Source of the DNA: Lyngbya sp. PCC 8106
GTDB lineage: Bacteria > Cyanobacteriota > Cyanobacteriia > Cyanobacteriales > Microcoleaceae
Length of the DNA: 64,000 nucleotides
Assembly (NCBI RefSeq): GCF_000169095.1
Contig: NZ_AAVU01000012.1
Span: 1 to 64,000 of the forward strand
Direction: 5' to 3'
The position numbers were made by a program, and so were the translations under genes. How positions within the stretch are numbered: the stretch's first letter is position 1; each line of letters starts with the position of its first letter. Of this stretch, positions 1 through 7,970 are shown piece by piece. The notes under the pieces are model-generated. The model had not been told where the DNA came from, ran no database searches, and saw only the letters and a list, made by a program, of their open reading frames with translations.

Positions 1-157
1 TTTTGAGCTGATCCTCAGTTGTTAAGCCTGTTATTAACCGATAAAAAACTTTGCGAATCTGTTCTCTGAGATCATGAGAAACGCGGAAATATTTTTGCTG
101 TTGATGCCAAACTCTTTCCAGACGATCTCTGTCGGAAACATTTGCACAATTTTCCAT
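1..157 (-). CDS. N-terminal part of an unknown protein, cut by the window edge
   Basis: An open minus-strand frame starts with ATG at 157 and runs off the left edge without a stop (52 codons visible). It begins MENCANVSDRDRLERVWHQQ and is rich in Arg, Lys and Gln, suggesting a soluble helical protein. A G-rich stretch (GGGGGG) lies about 11 nt upstream of the ATG and could act as ribosome binding site. It is divergent from the LysR gene at 316, and the spacer holds a 17-bp palindrome; LysR regulators often control a divergent neighbour, so this may be the regulated gene. I do not recognise the family and too little is visible to assign one. Confidence 0.45.
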   Translation of the reverse strand, partial: MENCANVSDRDRLERVWHQQQKYFRVSHDLREQIRKVFYRLITGLTTEDQLK

Positions 158-260
158 AATGAATCATCCCCCCAAATCGGCTTTTAGTCTTTAATTTTCC
201 TGATAGATTTACTATATCTTTTAACCTAACTTATGATCAACGGATGCTATCTATGACATT

Positions 261-277
261 TATCGATAAAATCGATA
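261..277. promoter_or_regulatory. 17-bp perfect palindrome, candidate LysR operator
   Basis: TATCGAT-AAA-ATCGATA is a perfect inverted repeat (7-bp arms, 3-bp spacer) 38 bp before the preferred LysR start at 316. It contains a T-N11-A core (T263 to A275), the classic LysR-type binding pattern. It would lie inside the coding region if the gene began at ATG 244 or 253, which supports the later start. Role as operator is inference. Confidence 0.5.
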
Positions 278-315
278 GATACCCATCAATTTTTTTAACA
301 TCGGGAGCCAACAGT

Positions 316-1221
316 ATGAATACTCAAGGGTTGAAATTCTCCCAACTCCGTGCTTTAGTTGCGATCGCCTCTTGCGGTAACTTTAGTGAAGCAGCACTTC
401 AGTTAAATCTATCTCAGTCTACGATCAGCCATGCGATCGCCACCTTAGAAGAAGAATTAGGAGTCATTCTTCTCAAACGAGGAAGATATGGGGCTTCTTT
501 AACTCCAGTTGGAGAACGAATTGTCACCCAAGCCCGTCAGGTTCAGCATTTATTAGACAATATAGTGATAGAAGCAAACCGAGAAAAAGGACTCAAAGGA
601 GGAAAGGTTCGCATTGCTTGTTTTCGCAGTATTGCGACTCATATTTTACCAACGGTGATTTCTGAATTTCGCCAACGTTTCCCGGAGATTACGGTGACAT
701 TAACAGAAATGGACGACACAATTAATATGGAACAAGCCGTGCGAGAAGGACGGGCAGATATTGGCTTTACTTATCTCCCGGCGAGTGATGAGTTTGAAAC
801 CTGGGAAATTATTCGTGATCAATATATTGCTTTACTCCCGCCAAACTATCCCATACAAACCTCAAAATTGACTTGGGAACAGTTAGCGTCTTATCCGTTA
901 ATTATGACTGGAATTAATTGTTGCGCTCAGTTGATTTCGACTTATCTGAAAACGTCAAAATATCCCATGAGTATTGCCTATCAGGTTCGAGAAGACTCTA
1001 CAATTGTCAGTATGGTTAAGCAGGGTTTAGGTGTGGGAATTTTGCCGCGTCTAGCAGCCGAACCCCTTCCTCCTCAAATACAAGTTTGTGAATTACCTTC
1101 ACCGTTAGAACGAGTAATTGGGGTGGCTGTTTTGAACAATGCCCTACACTCTCCCGCAATTTATGCGTTTTTAGATGCACTCCGACATCAAGGGCAATTT
1201 GTTGAGAAAGCGGCTGTTTAA
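316..1221 (+). CDS. LysR-family transcriptional regulator
   Basis: A DNA-binding regulator of about 301 aa. The N-terminal winged helix-turn-helix is clear (FSQLRALVAIASCGNFSEAA, then LSQSTISHAIATLEEELG), followed by the periplasmic-binding-like effector domain from about residue 90 (GGKVRIACFRSIATHILP). The frame is open upstream to ATG 244, but the family start fits MNTQGLKFSQLRA at 316, and the upstream part overlaps a palindromic operator candidate. The effector is unknown; I see no specific match to CmpR, NtcB or RbcR. The stop codon overlaps that of the convergent histidine kinase by 4 bp. It is divergent from the partial gene at 1-157, its most likely target besides itself. Confidence 0.9.
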   Translation: MNTQGLKFSQLRALVAIASCGNFSEAALQLNLSQSTISHAIATLEEELGVILLKRGRYGASLTPVGERIVTQARQVQHLLDNIVIEANREKGLKGGKVRIACFRSIATHILPTVISEFRQRFPEITVTLTEMDDTINMEQAVREGRADIGFTYLPASDEFETWEIIRDQYIALLPPNYPIQTSKLTWEQLASYPLIMTGINCCAQLISTYLKTSKYPMSIAYQVREDSTIVSMVKQGLGVGILPRLAAEPLPPQIQVCELPSPLERVIGVAVLNNALHSPAIYAFLDALRHQGQFVEKAAV

Positions 1222-2996
1222 CATTTACATTGTGCTGGACAAGCCGAGTTTGACTGGCAATGAATAATATAGCTAGAATTTGAATAGTAACTCGGAGTCG
1301 TTTCTAGACGCTCTTGGGGAAATTTAATCAAAAACTGAGTTAAGTTTGCTGAACTTTCCAGTTCAATTGAAGCATCTAACAGTTCAACTAATTTCTGTAC
1401 TAAAGTTAATCCTAATCCGGTGCCGCTATGTTGCCAAGGATCGTGATGGGGAATGCGGTAAAATTGGTCAAATACTCGCTGCTGTTCGTCAGGAGGAATT
1501 TCAATTCCTGAATTGCTGACTTTCAAGGAGATAATCTCATCTGTTGCTTGTACAGAAACCGTAATTTTTTCTCCAACGGGGGTATACTTACACGCATTAT
1601 CGAGTAACTCTCGCACAATTCGTTCTAAGATCGAAATATCAGATTTGAGCAAAGGAAGTTCAGGAGAAATATCAAGATTTAATTGTTGGTTTTGATGGTG
1701 AACTCGTTCTAAAAATGGTTGGACGATTTCCGGTAGCCAGGTGTCTAAATCTAGCCATTCAAACACCATCGTTTCTGCTTTGGCTTCCAAATAACACAAA
1801 CTAATTAAATCATCAACCAGTTGATTGTGTCGCTTACACGCTTGACGAAAAATATCTAAAACTTTCCTAAATGTAGAAGATTTTTGTAGGGCTGACTCGT
1901 CTTCGAGAAACTTCTCTAAGGTTTGAGTTGCCAGTTTAATACTACTCATTGGGGTTCGCAGTTCGTGAGAAATTGTTTTGAGAAATTCATCTTTAATTCG
2001 GTTGAGTTTCTTTAACTCTTCAACTTGCTTTTGGGCGGCTTGATAGAGTCGCGTTTGACGAATGGTAATTGCACATTGGGTTGCAACTTGCTGAACAAGC
2101 TGAACTTCCAAGTCTTCAAAGACTTCGTGACAGGGTTTGAGTAAGCGTAAATTGCCAATTGTACCGACTACTTCTTGACTTTCAAAAATCGGACAAGCTA
2201 AACAAGTTTGAGGGGATTGTTGAGAACTCGATAGTGATATTTTTTCTGTAAATTGTAACGACATCTTTTGTTGTAACTGTTGATACAACTCGGGAAAGTC
2301 GTCAAGCTCTCGGATCATTCCCTGACATTTCGGTAATCCGGTACTATATTCATAGGCGATTGTCGCTTGAGTTTGATCGAGATTATAGAGTTCGATTTGA
2401 CAGCGATTAATCCCCAGTACCTTCGCTAATTCTGCGGTGGCGGTTTGTAGAATTTGTTCTTCGTCTAAGCTATCGCGAATTTTCTCAGTAATGTCTTCAA
2501 CGACAGCTTGAAAGTTGAGGGCTTGTTCTAACTGATGTTCAACTTGGAGACGAGATTTAATTTCTTGTTGGAGGGTGCGGTTTTGAATCGCGAGATGTTG
2601 CTGCATTTGCTGAACTGTTAGATGCGTGCGAACACGGGCTAAAAGTTCATTTTCATCTATGGGTTTGCTGAGGTAATCAACACCACCGACAGCAAAGCCT
2701 TCTGCTTTATTAATCGTTTCAGAAAGATTTGTCAAAAAAATCACCGGAATCTCTCGCAGAGACGGGTTAGCTTTGAGATGACGACAGATTTCAAATCCGT
2801 TGATAACATCCAATATAACATCCATTAAAATCAGATTTGGATGAACAGACTCTGCAATCTGGAGTGCTTTTTCTCCGTTTTCAGCAGTGAAAACACTAAA
2901 ACCGCCTTTTTTTAAAGCCGTCTCCAACACCTGTAGATCGCTCAGACTGTCATCTACAACTAAAATCACATCAGACTCAAGAGGTTCACGGTACAT
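1218..2996 (-). CDS. Hybrid two-component protein: receiver - coiled coil - GAF - histidine kinase
   Basis: A 592-aa cytoplasmic signalling protein without membrane segments. An N-terminal receiver domain (LVVDDSLSDLQVL, phosphoacceptor Asp59 in LILMDV, conserved Lys in LSKPID) is followed by a coiled coil (about 125-160), a GAF domain (about 165-315), a HisKA dimerisation domain with the H-box SHELRTPMSS and a HATPase domain with N box (LLDNACKYTP) and G boxes (GTGLGLTL). This receiver-first layout is common in cyanobacteria, where such proteins end phosphorelays. The last 14 residues hold four cysteines (HCQSNSACPAQCKC), an unusual tail beyond the kinase fold. The stop overlaps the convergent LysR gene by 4 bp. 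Input signal unknown. Confidence 0.9.
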   Translation of the reverse strand: MYREPLESDVILVVDDSLSDLQVLETALKKGGFSVFTAENGEKALQIAESVHPNLILMDVILDVINGFEICRHLKANPSLREIPVIFLTNLSETINKAEGFAVGGVDYLSKPIDENELLARVRTHLTVQQMQQHLAIQNRTLQQEIKSRLQVEHQLEQALNFQAVVEDITEKIRDSLDEEQILQTATAELAKVLGINRCQIELYNLDQTQATIAYEYSTGLPKCQGMIRELDDFPELYQQLQQKMSLQFTEKISLSSSQQSPQTCLACPIFESQEVVGTIGNLRLLKPCHEVFEDLEVQLVQQVATQCAITIRQTRLYQAAQKQVEELKKLNRIKDEFLKTISHELRTPMSSIKLATQTLEKFLEDESALQKSSTFRKVLDIFRQACKRHNQLVDDLISLCYLEAKAETMVFEWLDLDTWLPEIVQPFLERVHHQNQQLNLDISPELPLLKSDISILERIVRELLDNACKYTPVGEKITVSVQATDEIISLKVSNSGIEIPPDEQQRVFDQFYRIPHHDPWQHSGTGLGLTLVQKLVELLDASIELESSANLTQFLIKFPQERLETTPSYYSNSSYIIHCQSNSACPAQCKC

Positions 2997-3360
2997 TTTC
3001 CCGATTTGACTATTCTGATCACTATTCTTATAATCTTAACGTTAGAGATCGTACTCTTTCCCACTTCTTGATGGTGTTTTAAGCTTTCAAACATTAAGAC
3101 ATTCTTTATTTTTTTGTCGATAAGTAATTTTATACTTTTTTAAAGTGATTGAGATCATTTTTAATAATAAATCAAGATTTTTAAAAGTTAAATTTATCCA
3201 TATAATTGTTAAAAAAATATAGAAAAATCATAAATTTTTACCAATGAAAAATACACCCATATTTTTGATCATCTGATAATTTCAAACTGTAGGGGCGCTT
3301 GTGTTTGCACCTAAACTCCTTGAACGAACACTGCGACGCCAATCATCCCCTCAATTCCAG
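2997..3360. other. AT-rich intergenic region
   Basis: Very AT-rich non-coding DNA between the histidine kinase start and the caspase remnant. It should hold the kinase promoter; no clear motif was found. A short GC-rich piece near 3292-3310 (AGGGGCGCTTGTG) resembles dispersed cyanobacterial repeats but has no visible partner arm. Confidence 0.4.
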
Positions 3361-3600
3361 GCAACCTCCGTTCCTGCTGGGTTTTGTTCACGAAATGATG
3401 AATAATAGCCCTGGCAAGCGACAGGTTATAATTCTAGACTATTGTTACAGTGGAGCATTTGCATAAGGTTTGCAACAATTGGGTGTGAAGAACAAGCAAT
3501 ACTGACATCTTCAAATGCAATTCAACTTTCCTTTGAACAAGAAGGTGCGGGATTTATACTCGTTATTTAGTTGAAGGAATGAAACCGGAAAAGAAAGTCA
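3361..3600 (+). pseudogene. Wrecked caspase-like (peptidase C14) gene fragment
   Basis: Pieces of one caspase-domain protein can be read in successive frames: ATSVPAGF (3361-3384), then FVHEMMNNSPGKRQVIILDY followed by CYSGAFA (3383-3463), then ILTSSNAIQLSFEQEGAGF (3499-3555), then TRYLVEGM (3558-3581). The order and spacing match cyanobacterial metacaspase-type p20 domains: the catalytic Cys in the DxCxSGAF motif, then LTSS...FEQEG...YTRYLVEG. An in-frame TAA at 3464 and at least three frameshifts separate the blocks, and the His-containing N-terminal part is missing. So this is a dead fragment, not a gene. The catalytic block reads DYCYSGAF where DCCFSGAF is common. Confidence 0.75.
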
Positions 3601-3691
3601 ATGACAACGCAACTCAGCCGAATACTTCACAAAAGACTTGGGGAATGGAGTCATTTTTTTGGAGAACTTTAGGGGAATAGAACTATTCAAA

Positions 3692-3740
3692 GCCCCCTAT
3701 TTACTCCCATCGCAGTCACAGGAGAGAGGATTTAGGGGGC
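3692..3740. repeat. Inverted repeat downstream of chlD
   Basis: GCCCCCTA (3692-3699) and TAGGGGGC (3733-3740) are perfect 8-bp arms around a 33-nt loop, about 45 nt past the chlD stop. It could serve as a weak terminator for chlD or be a degraded palindromic repeat of the GCCCCCTAAAT type frequent in cyanobacteria. Confidence 0.4.
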
Positions 3741-3784
3741 GAGTCAATATCAATATCAACCTTCCTTTTTAACAGGAGAAAACA

Positions 3785-5779
3785 TTAACCAATCGCATCT
3801 TTTAGGGCGTTTTGAGTCATGGCTGCGATCGCTTGATCCGTTGCTTTGGGTAAATGATAATATTTCCCACCTGCGGTTTTGGCTAACTCTTTTGCAAACC
3901 CGGTTGAAACAAACTTATTCTCGGTATCTACGACTAACAATTGAATCCCTAACCCGCGAATTTTTGCGGCAATTTCTAACAACTCTCCTTTAATATCTGG
4001 CTTTTTTTCATCTAATATCGGTTCACCGAGCGATCGCGCTAAGGGTATATTTCCCCGTCCGTCGGTGATCGCCACAATCACCACCTGACCAATATCACCA
4101 GACTGCTTGGCATTCATCCCCACTCGAACCGCTTGAGTTAACCCATGAGCTAAAGGTGATCCGCCCCCACAAGGCATTCGTTCTAATCGTCGTTTGGCAG
4201 CAGCAATGGAACGAGTTGGCGGTAACAACACCTCAGCCTGTTCTCCACGAAAGGGAATCAACGCCACCTGATCGCGACCTTGATAAGCTTCAGTTAGAAG
4301 TTGCATCACCGCACCTTTTGCCGACTGCATCCGGTTAAGCGCCATCGAACCCGAAGCATCAACCAAGAACACAACCAACGCCCCGGACTTCCTCGCCAAC
4401 AATTTAGCGCGAATATCCCCCGATTCCACAATCACCTGTCGATCAGGTTGACGCAGACGTCGAGCTTTTTGGTAGGGAGCCGCAGCTCTTAGTGTTGCAT
4501 CGACAGCAATTCGTTGAACCTTTCCTCTTGGCAACATCGGTTTAATGTAGCGACCCCGATCATCTGAAAATATTAAGCTGCGACTGCCAGATTGACCCTG
4601 ACGATTTGCTGTATTTGCAAAGGATAGCACAGTTGGATCGAGTATAACACCCTCCGGATCAAAAATAAATTCTTCAGGGATGCTGCTGGGGTCTTCTTCG
4701 GGGGGTTCGGGGTTTTCTTGGTCTTCGTCGTTGTCTTCGCTTTCAGCTTCGTCTTGATCTTGATCTTGATCGGACTGTTCAGGGGGCTGGGGAGGTGGAG
4801 GCGGGGGTTGTTGTTCTTCTTCGGGTGGCGTCTGAATAACAGTTGCACGGGGTACAATAACCAATTCTACTGCACGTCGCAGATCATCAGCGAGAACTTC
4901 GGTTTGACCTTCAAACGCCGCAGATGCTTTGGCTACTCGCACGGCAAATAGTTCGGCCCGATGTCCTTTGACCGCCCCTCGCACGGCTTCTTCAACTAGA
5001 TACAGAATTTGTTCGGGTTTGAGGGTGACGTCTTTTAACCATTCTCGGGCTAAGAGAATTTGTGTTTTTAAGTTATCAATATCTTCGTTATATTGATTGG
5101 AAAATATTTCGGGAGAACTGGCATAACGATTGACTCGATCTACTGCATCGACTCGTTGATCTAAGGTTAGAGCGCTATCGGCTGAAAGGGAAATGGCAAT
5201 TCGATCTAATAAGTGTTCTCGTAGTGGCCCTTCTTCGGGGTTATAAGTTGCTATAAATAAGGGTCTACACGGATGTTCAATACTCAACCCTTCTCGTTCG
5301 ATGCGGTTACAGCCTTCGGTAAGAACGGTTAATAAAAGATTACTAATATTATCATCAAGTAAATTAATCTCATCAACATATAAAATACCTCGATGAGCGG
5401 CTGCTAATAAACCGGGTTGAAAAACTGTTTCTCCCTGTTTTACTGATTTTTCGACATCGACTGAACCGAGTAAACGATCTTCGGTTACGCCCAACGGGAC
5501 TTGTATAAAAGGTGCGGGGATAACTTGTGTTTCGAGGTTGGGGTTGTCGGGATCGGGTTCGAGGTTGGCGATTTCTCCTTTGACCACTTCGATGGGCGGT
5601 AACAAGGCATGAAGGGCGCGGGCCATAATGGACTTGGCTGTGCCTCGACGTCCAGCGATCGCCACCCCTCCCAGTCCTGGGTCAACGGCGGCGAGTAGGA
5701 GGGCGAGTTTGATCGCTTCTTGTGCAACGACGGCACTCAACGGGAAGCTGATCGGTGTGGGAGCGGTTGCCGCAGGCAT
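3785..5779 (-). CDS. chlD: Magnesium chelatase subunit D (ChlD)
   Basis: Part of the ChlH-ChlI-ChlD enzyme that inserts Mg2+ into protoporphyrin IX using ATP, the first committed step of chlorophyll synthesis. The 664-aa protein has an N-terminal AAA+ module with a degenerate Walker A (AGRRGTAKS) and Walker B (GILYVDEINLLDD), a low-complexity linker of Pro and acidic residues (six consecutive Pro, then Asp/Gln/Glu repeats, about residues 310-365), and a C-terminal integrin I (VWA) domain with the MIDAS motif DASGS near residue 478. ATG at 5779 (MPAATAPTP) fits the family better than the upstream TTG at 5803. Length is normal for cyanobacteria. It is a single gene with no chl neighbours here. 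Confidence 0.95.
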   Translation of the reverse strand: MPAATAPTPISFPLSAVVAQEAIKLALLLAAVDPGLGGVAIAGRRGTAKSIMARALHALLPPIEVVKGEIANLEPDPDNPNLETQVIPAPFIQVPLGVTEDRLLGSVDVEKSVKQGETVFQPGLLAAAHRGILYVDEINLLDDNISNLLLTVLTEGCNRIEREGLSIEHPCRPLFIATYNPEEGPLREHLLDRIAISLSADSALTLDQRVDAVDRVNRYASSPEIFSNQYNEDIDNLKTQILLAREWLKDVTLKPEQILYLVEEAVRGAVKGHRAELFAVRVAKASAAFEGQTEVLADDLRRAVELVIVPRATVIQTPPEEEQQPPPPPPQPPEQSDQDQDQDEAESEDNDEDQENPEPPEEDPSSIPEEFIFDPEGVILDPTVLSFANTANRQGQSGSRSLIFSDDRGRYIKPMLPRGKVQRIAVDATLRAAAPYQKARRLRQPDRQVIVESGDIRAKLLARKSGALVVFLVDASGSMALNRMQSAKGAVMQLLTEAYQGRDQVALIPFRGEQAEVLLPPTRSIAAAKRRLERMPCGGGSPLAHGLTQAVRVGMNAKQSGDIGQVVIVAITDGRGNIPLARSLGEPILDEKKPDIKGELLEIAAKIRGLGIQLLVVDTENKFVSTGFAKELAKTAGGKYYHLPKATDQAIAAMTQNALKDAIG

Positions 5780-6104
5780 GACTTTATAGTTTTTTAGGTA
5801 CAACCTTTGATCATAGCAATTGATGTGTGTTTTGACTAACTTTGGGTTGACACCTTGAGGATTGTCTCCGTAATTTTAGTGATTTCTGATACCAAACTGA
5901 AGTAAAAAAGATTACAAATCTCAAATCGGAGAATTTTCCGGAGGATCTCTGACCCCGAGTGAAAAACAATTGGATTCATCAGTTTTTGTAACCGAGATCA
6001 CCAAGGAAATCTTATCTAATTTTATCTATCAAAAAAAATTAAAAAATTGTTGACAATTCAGCAAAAATAAAGATAGAATAGATACAGAAAATTAAAACAA
6101 ACAG
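5780..6104. other. Intergenic region upstream of chlD and of the riboswitch
   Basis: Non-coding. It must hold the chlD promoter (minus strand) and, on the plus strand, the promoter of the c-di-AMP riboswitch transcript: TTGACA at 6050-6055 and TATAGT-like AT-rich sequence (AGATAGAATAG) near 6071-6081 are plausible -35 and -10 elements. Confidence 0.4.
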
Positions 6105-6315
6105 TCAGCCTAATCCGGCAGAAACAAAGCACTTTTTAAGAACACTGATTTTTGATCGGTGAGATAAATAATAAAAGTGTTGCTGGAACGGAGGAACCAC
6201 TATTTGGGGCTAATCTCGCAAAGGGAGTCTTTGGAAACAGAGTGACCAAGACAATGAGAAGAGCATCTCTCAGCTCTCGCCCGTCAGCTAACTTCGTAGG
6301 CATTGAGAGGAGGCT
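6105..6315 (+). promoter_or_regulatory. Cyclic di-AMP riboswitch (ydaO-yuaA type)
   Basis: Hallmark conserved segments of the ydaO/yuaA aptamer are present in order: GGAGGAACCA near 6190, GGGGCTAATC at 6206-6215, a variable hairpin arm, and GTCAGCTAACTTCGTAGGC at 6283-6301 followed by the closing strand. Known members bind c-di-AMP and usually switch off genes for cell-wall remodelling, osmolyte or K+ handling. Boundaries are estimated from the conserved core. The next plus-strand gene of known type is tnpB 1.6 kb away, so the natural target seems lost or is the weak open frame at 6424. Confidence 0.85.
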
Positions 6316-6359
6316 GAAGCGTCAACCTTCTAATATTCACAATTAGATAGATTGTCAAT

Positions 6360-6705
6360 TCAGTTTCCTTGGTTGGTATAGGTCTGATTTGTAGTACCCA
6401 CCCTAGAACCTGAACGGTTTACCATGACACCCCGAATTCCATTATCATTGATCGCACTTTCAGAGAAAGCTGCGTGGGTTCCTTTCCTGTGGCTGAAGAC
6501 GAGTGATATGATTATAATCCCCGTTCTTGGAAGTGTAGGAATGCTTCTAATATGGCTGATCATCCATTCTTTTCTGGTGACCACCATGCCAACACCAACA
6601 TTACCCATGCTGGTTAACTCCAGTTTAACGTTCGCTAAACTTTTTAGGAACTACTTGGAGGTAATGAGCTTAATCGGAAAATCAGTAAATGTCGCAGTGG
6701 GTTAA
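6360..6705. other. Two overlapping weak open frames behind the riboswitch
   Basis: A plus-strand frame (6424-6705, 93 aa, begins MTPRIPLSLIALSEK, with a hydrophobic stretch MIIIPVLGSVGMLLIWLIIH) and a minus-strand frame (6360-6608, 82 aa, begins MGNVGVGMVVTRKEW) occupy the same DNA. Neither matches a family I know. The plus frame has position in its favour (about 110 nt after the riboswitch) and a possible single membrane segment; the minus frame has a GGAG-like ribosome site (CTGGAG). Only one, or neither, is real. The stretch may also be a decayed riboswitch-controlled gene. Confidence 0.25.
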
Positions 6706-7430
6706 GATTAACCCCCAAATTTAATCGCAAATCAATAGAGGTGAGTGATCAGAACAGAGACAACTCACCTCAACTCTAGTATTTAATGATAAAATCTAAC
6801 TTCCTAATCTTTTCAAATCAAACAGAGAACAGCCTTGTATCCTAAATATAAAATACTTAAATGCTTGTGACCGATGATTAGTGATAGAGTGATCGGGAGA
6901 TCGGGAGTTTTTTGATATTGTTAACTCCGGGAAGAATCTCGAATATAGCACTACGCATTATGGTTAGGACATTAGACATTAGTAAAAGCTGAAAGCCTTC
7001 TGTAGTCTACTTCTGACTTCTGACTTGCGCGTAGCGCTATAACATCCCTCTATAGGTATAGATTTATATATGCTCAGAGGGGGGATCTTTTAAACGTTTG
7101 ATTAGAGTAAACTGAAGATGTTAAAGAGAGACTAGCCGACTTCACAAAACTTAAAACCGATGCTTAATGTTTCTGGATTAAGTATAATTCTACCAAAATC
7201 GGTTGTAATACAGTAGTTACCTACATTCTAAAATCGATTTTTGGCAAGGGTTTTGATTTTTTTTGATATCATTTTGGTTAAGCGGATTGAGTATCCCTAA
7301 TCACTGATGAGCGCTCAATGACTGAGCCAATCTTATATCCTTATAAAAAGTTATTAATATAGTTAGGTCGCAAGTCATGAATTGACAAATTGATAAAATT
7401 GAGAAAGTCTCAAACTTTTACTGAGCTAAT
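6706..7430. other. Intergenic region left of the IS element
   Basis: No gene seen. It contains a short heptamer repeat (7009-7026) next to GCGCGTAGCGC (7027-7037), a snippet typical of dispersed repeats, and AT-rich DNA. The left end of the IS200/IS605 element lies near its right side. Confidence 0.4.
7009..7026. repeat. Short tandem heptamer (CTTCTGA)
   Basis: ACTTCTGACTTCTGACTT is two and a half copies of a 7-bp unit. The same unit recurs near 43441. It belongs to the STRR-like tandem repeats scattered through this window. Confidence 0.6.
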
Positions 7431-7439
7431 GGCGACAGC

Positions 7440-7468
7440 CCCGCGTTCTATCGAAGATGAACGTCGGG
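7440..7468 (+). repeat. Left-end hairpin of the IS200/IS605 element
   Basis: CCCG-CGTTC-(T)-ATC, loop GAA, GAT-GAACG-(T)-CGGG: a 12-bp stem with a bulged T on each side. The CGTTC/GAACG(T) core is identical to the right-end hairpin. Confidence 0.85.
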
Positions 7469-7511
7469 AAGGATAGCCCGACAAATTAAGGACTCGATGT
7501 CCGAAATTTTG

Positions 7512-7916
7512 TCAATTAGGAGTTTTTTGATTCTCAACATATTCTTTTAATTGTGAAACAGTTACACCTCCGCAACTAGCAATAAAATATGATTCATTCC
7601 ATAAAACTGACTTTCTATAAACATCAGCTAATTCTGGAAATTCAGTTCTTAAACGACGACTGGTTATAGATTTTAAGTTACCTACAAACTTAGGTAATTC
7701 TAATTGTGGGTAATATTGGAAAAGCAAATGAATGTGGTCTGTTTCCCCATTAACTTCAATCATCTGACAATCCCATTTACGGCGTTCCCATATGATGGTT
7801 TGAAGTCGCTCTATTATAGCTCCTGTAAACACTTTACGTCGATACTTAGTTGTCAAAACCAAGTGGGCTTTTAAGTCTGATATTGCTCTCCCGCTAGAGA
7901 CAAAATCATCTTTCAT
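7512..7916 (-). CDS. tnpA: IS200-type Y1 transposase TnpA
   Basis: A 134-aa HUH-superfamily enzyme that cuts and joins single-stranded DNA at the IS ends through a 5'-phosphotyrosine bond. The metal-binding HUH motif is seen as HIHLLF and the catalytic Tyr near the C-terminus in SQLKEYVENQ. The conserved N-terminal strand (AHLVLTTKYRRKVF) and RSVLWNESYF-type block (KSVLWNESYFIASCGG) are present. Length is normal for the family and no interruption is seen. It is divergent from tnpB, separated by a spacer with a palindrome that may control both genes. Confidence 0.95.
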   Translation of the reverse strand: MKDDFVSSGRAISDLKAHLVLTTKYRRKVFTGAIIERLQTIIWERRKWDCQMIEVNGETDHIHLLFQYYPQLELPKFVGNLKSITSRRLRTEFPELADVYRKSVLWNESYFIASCGGVTVSQLKEYVENQKTPN

Positions 7917-7937
7917 GTTGTCACCGTGCCTGTTTTA

Positions 7938-7956
7938 TGTTACAGTCATTGTAACA
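7938..7956. promoter_or_regulatory. Palindrome between tnpA and tnpB
   Basis: TGTTACA-GTCAT-TGTAACA is a perfect inverted repeat (7-bp arms, 5-bp spacer), centred between the tnpA start (7916) and the tnpB start (7971). It would overlap both promoters or leaders, so it is a candidate shared operator or structured leader. Confidence 0.45.
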
Positions 7957-7970
7957 GGTCGAGGTTTACC

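Noticed and set aside
4573..4951. Open frames across the acidic/Pro linker of chlD
   Set aside because: Low-complexity coding DNA leaves other frames open; the chlD frame is certain.
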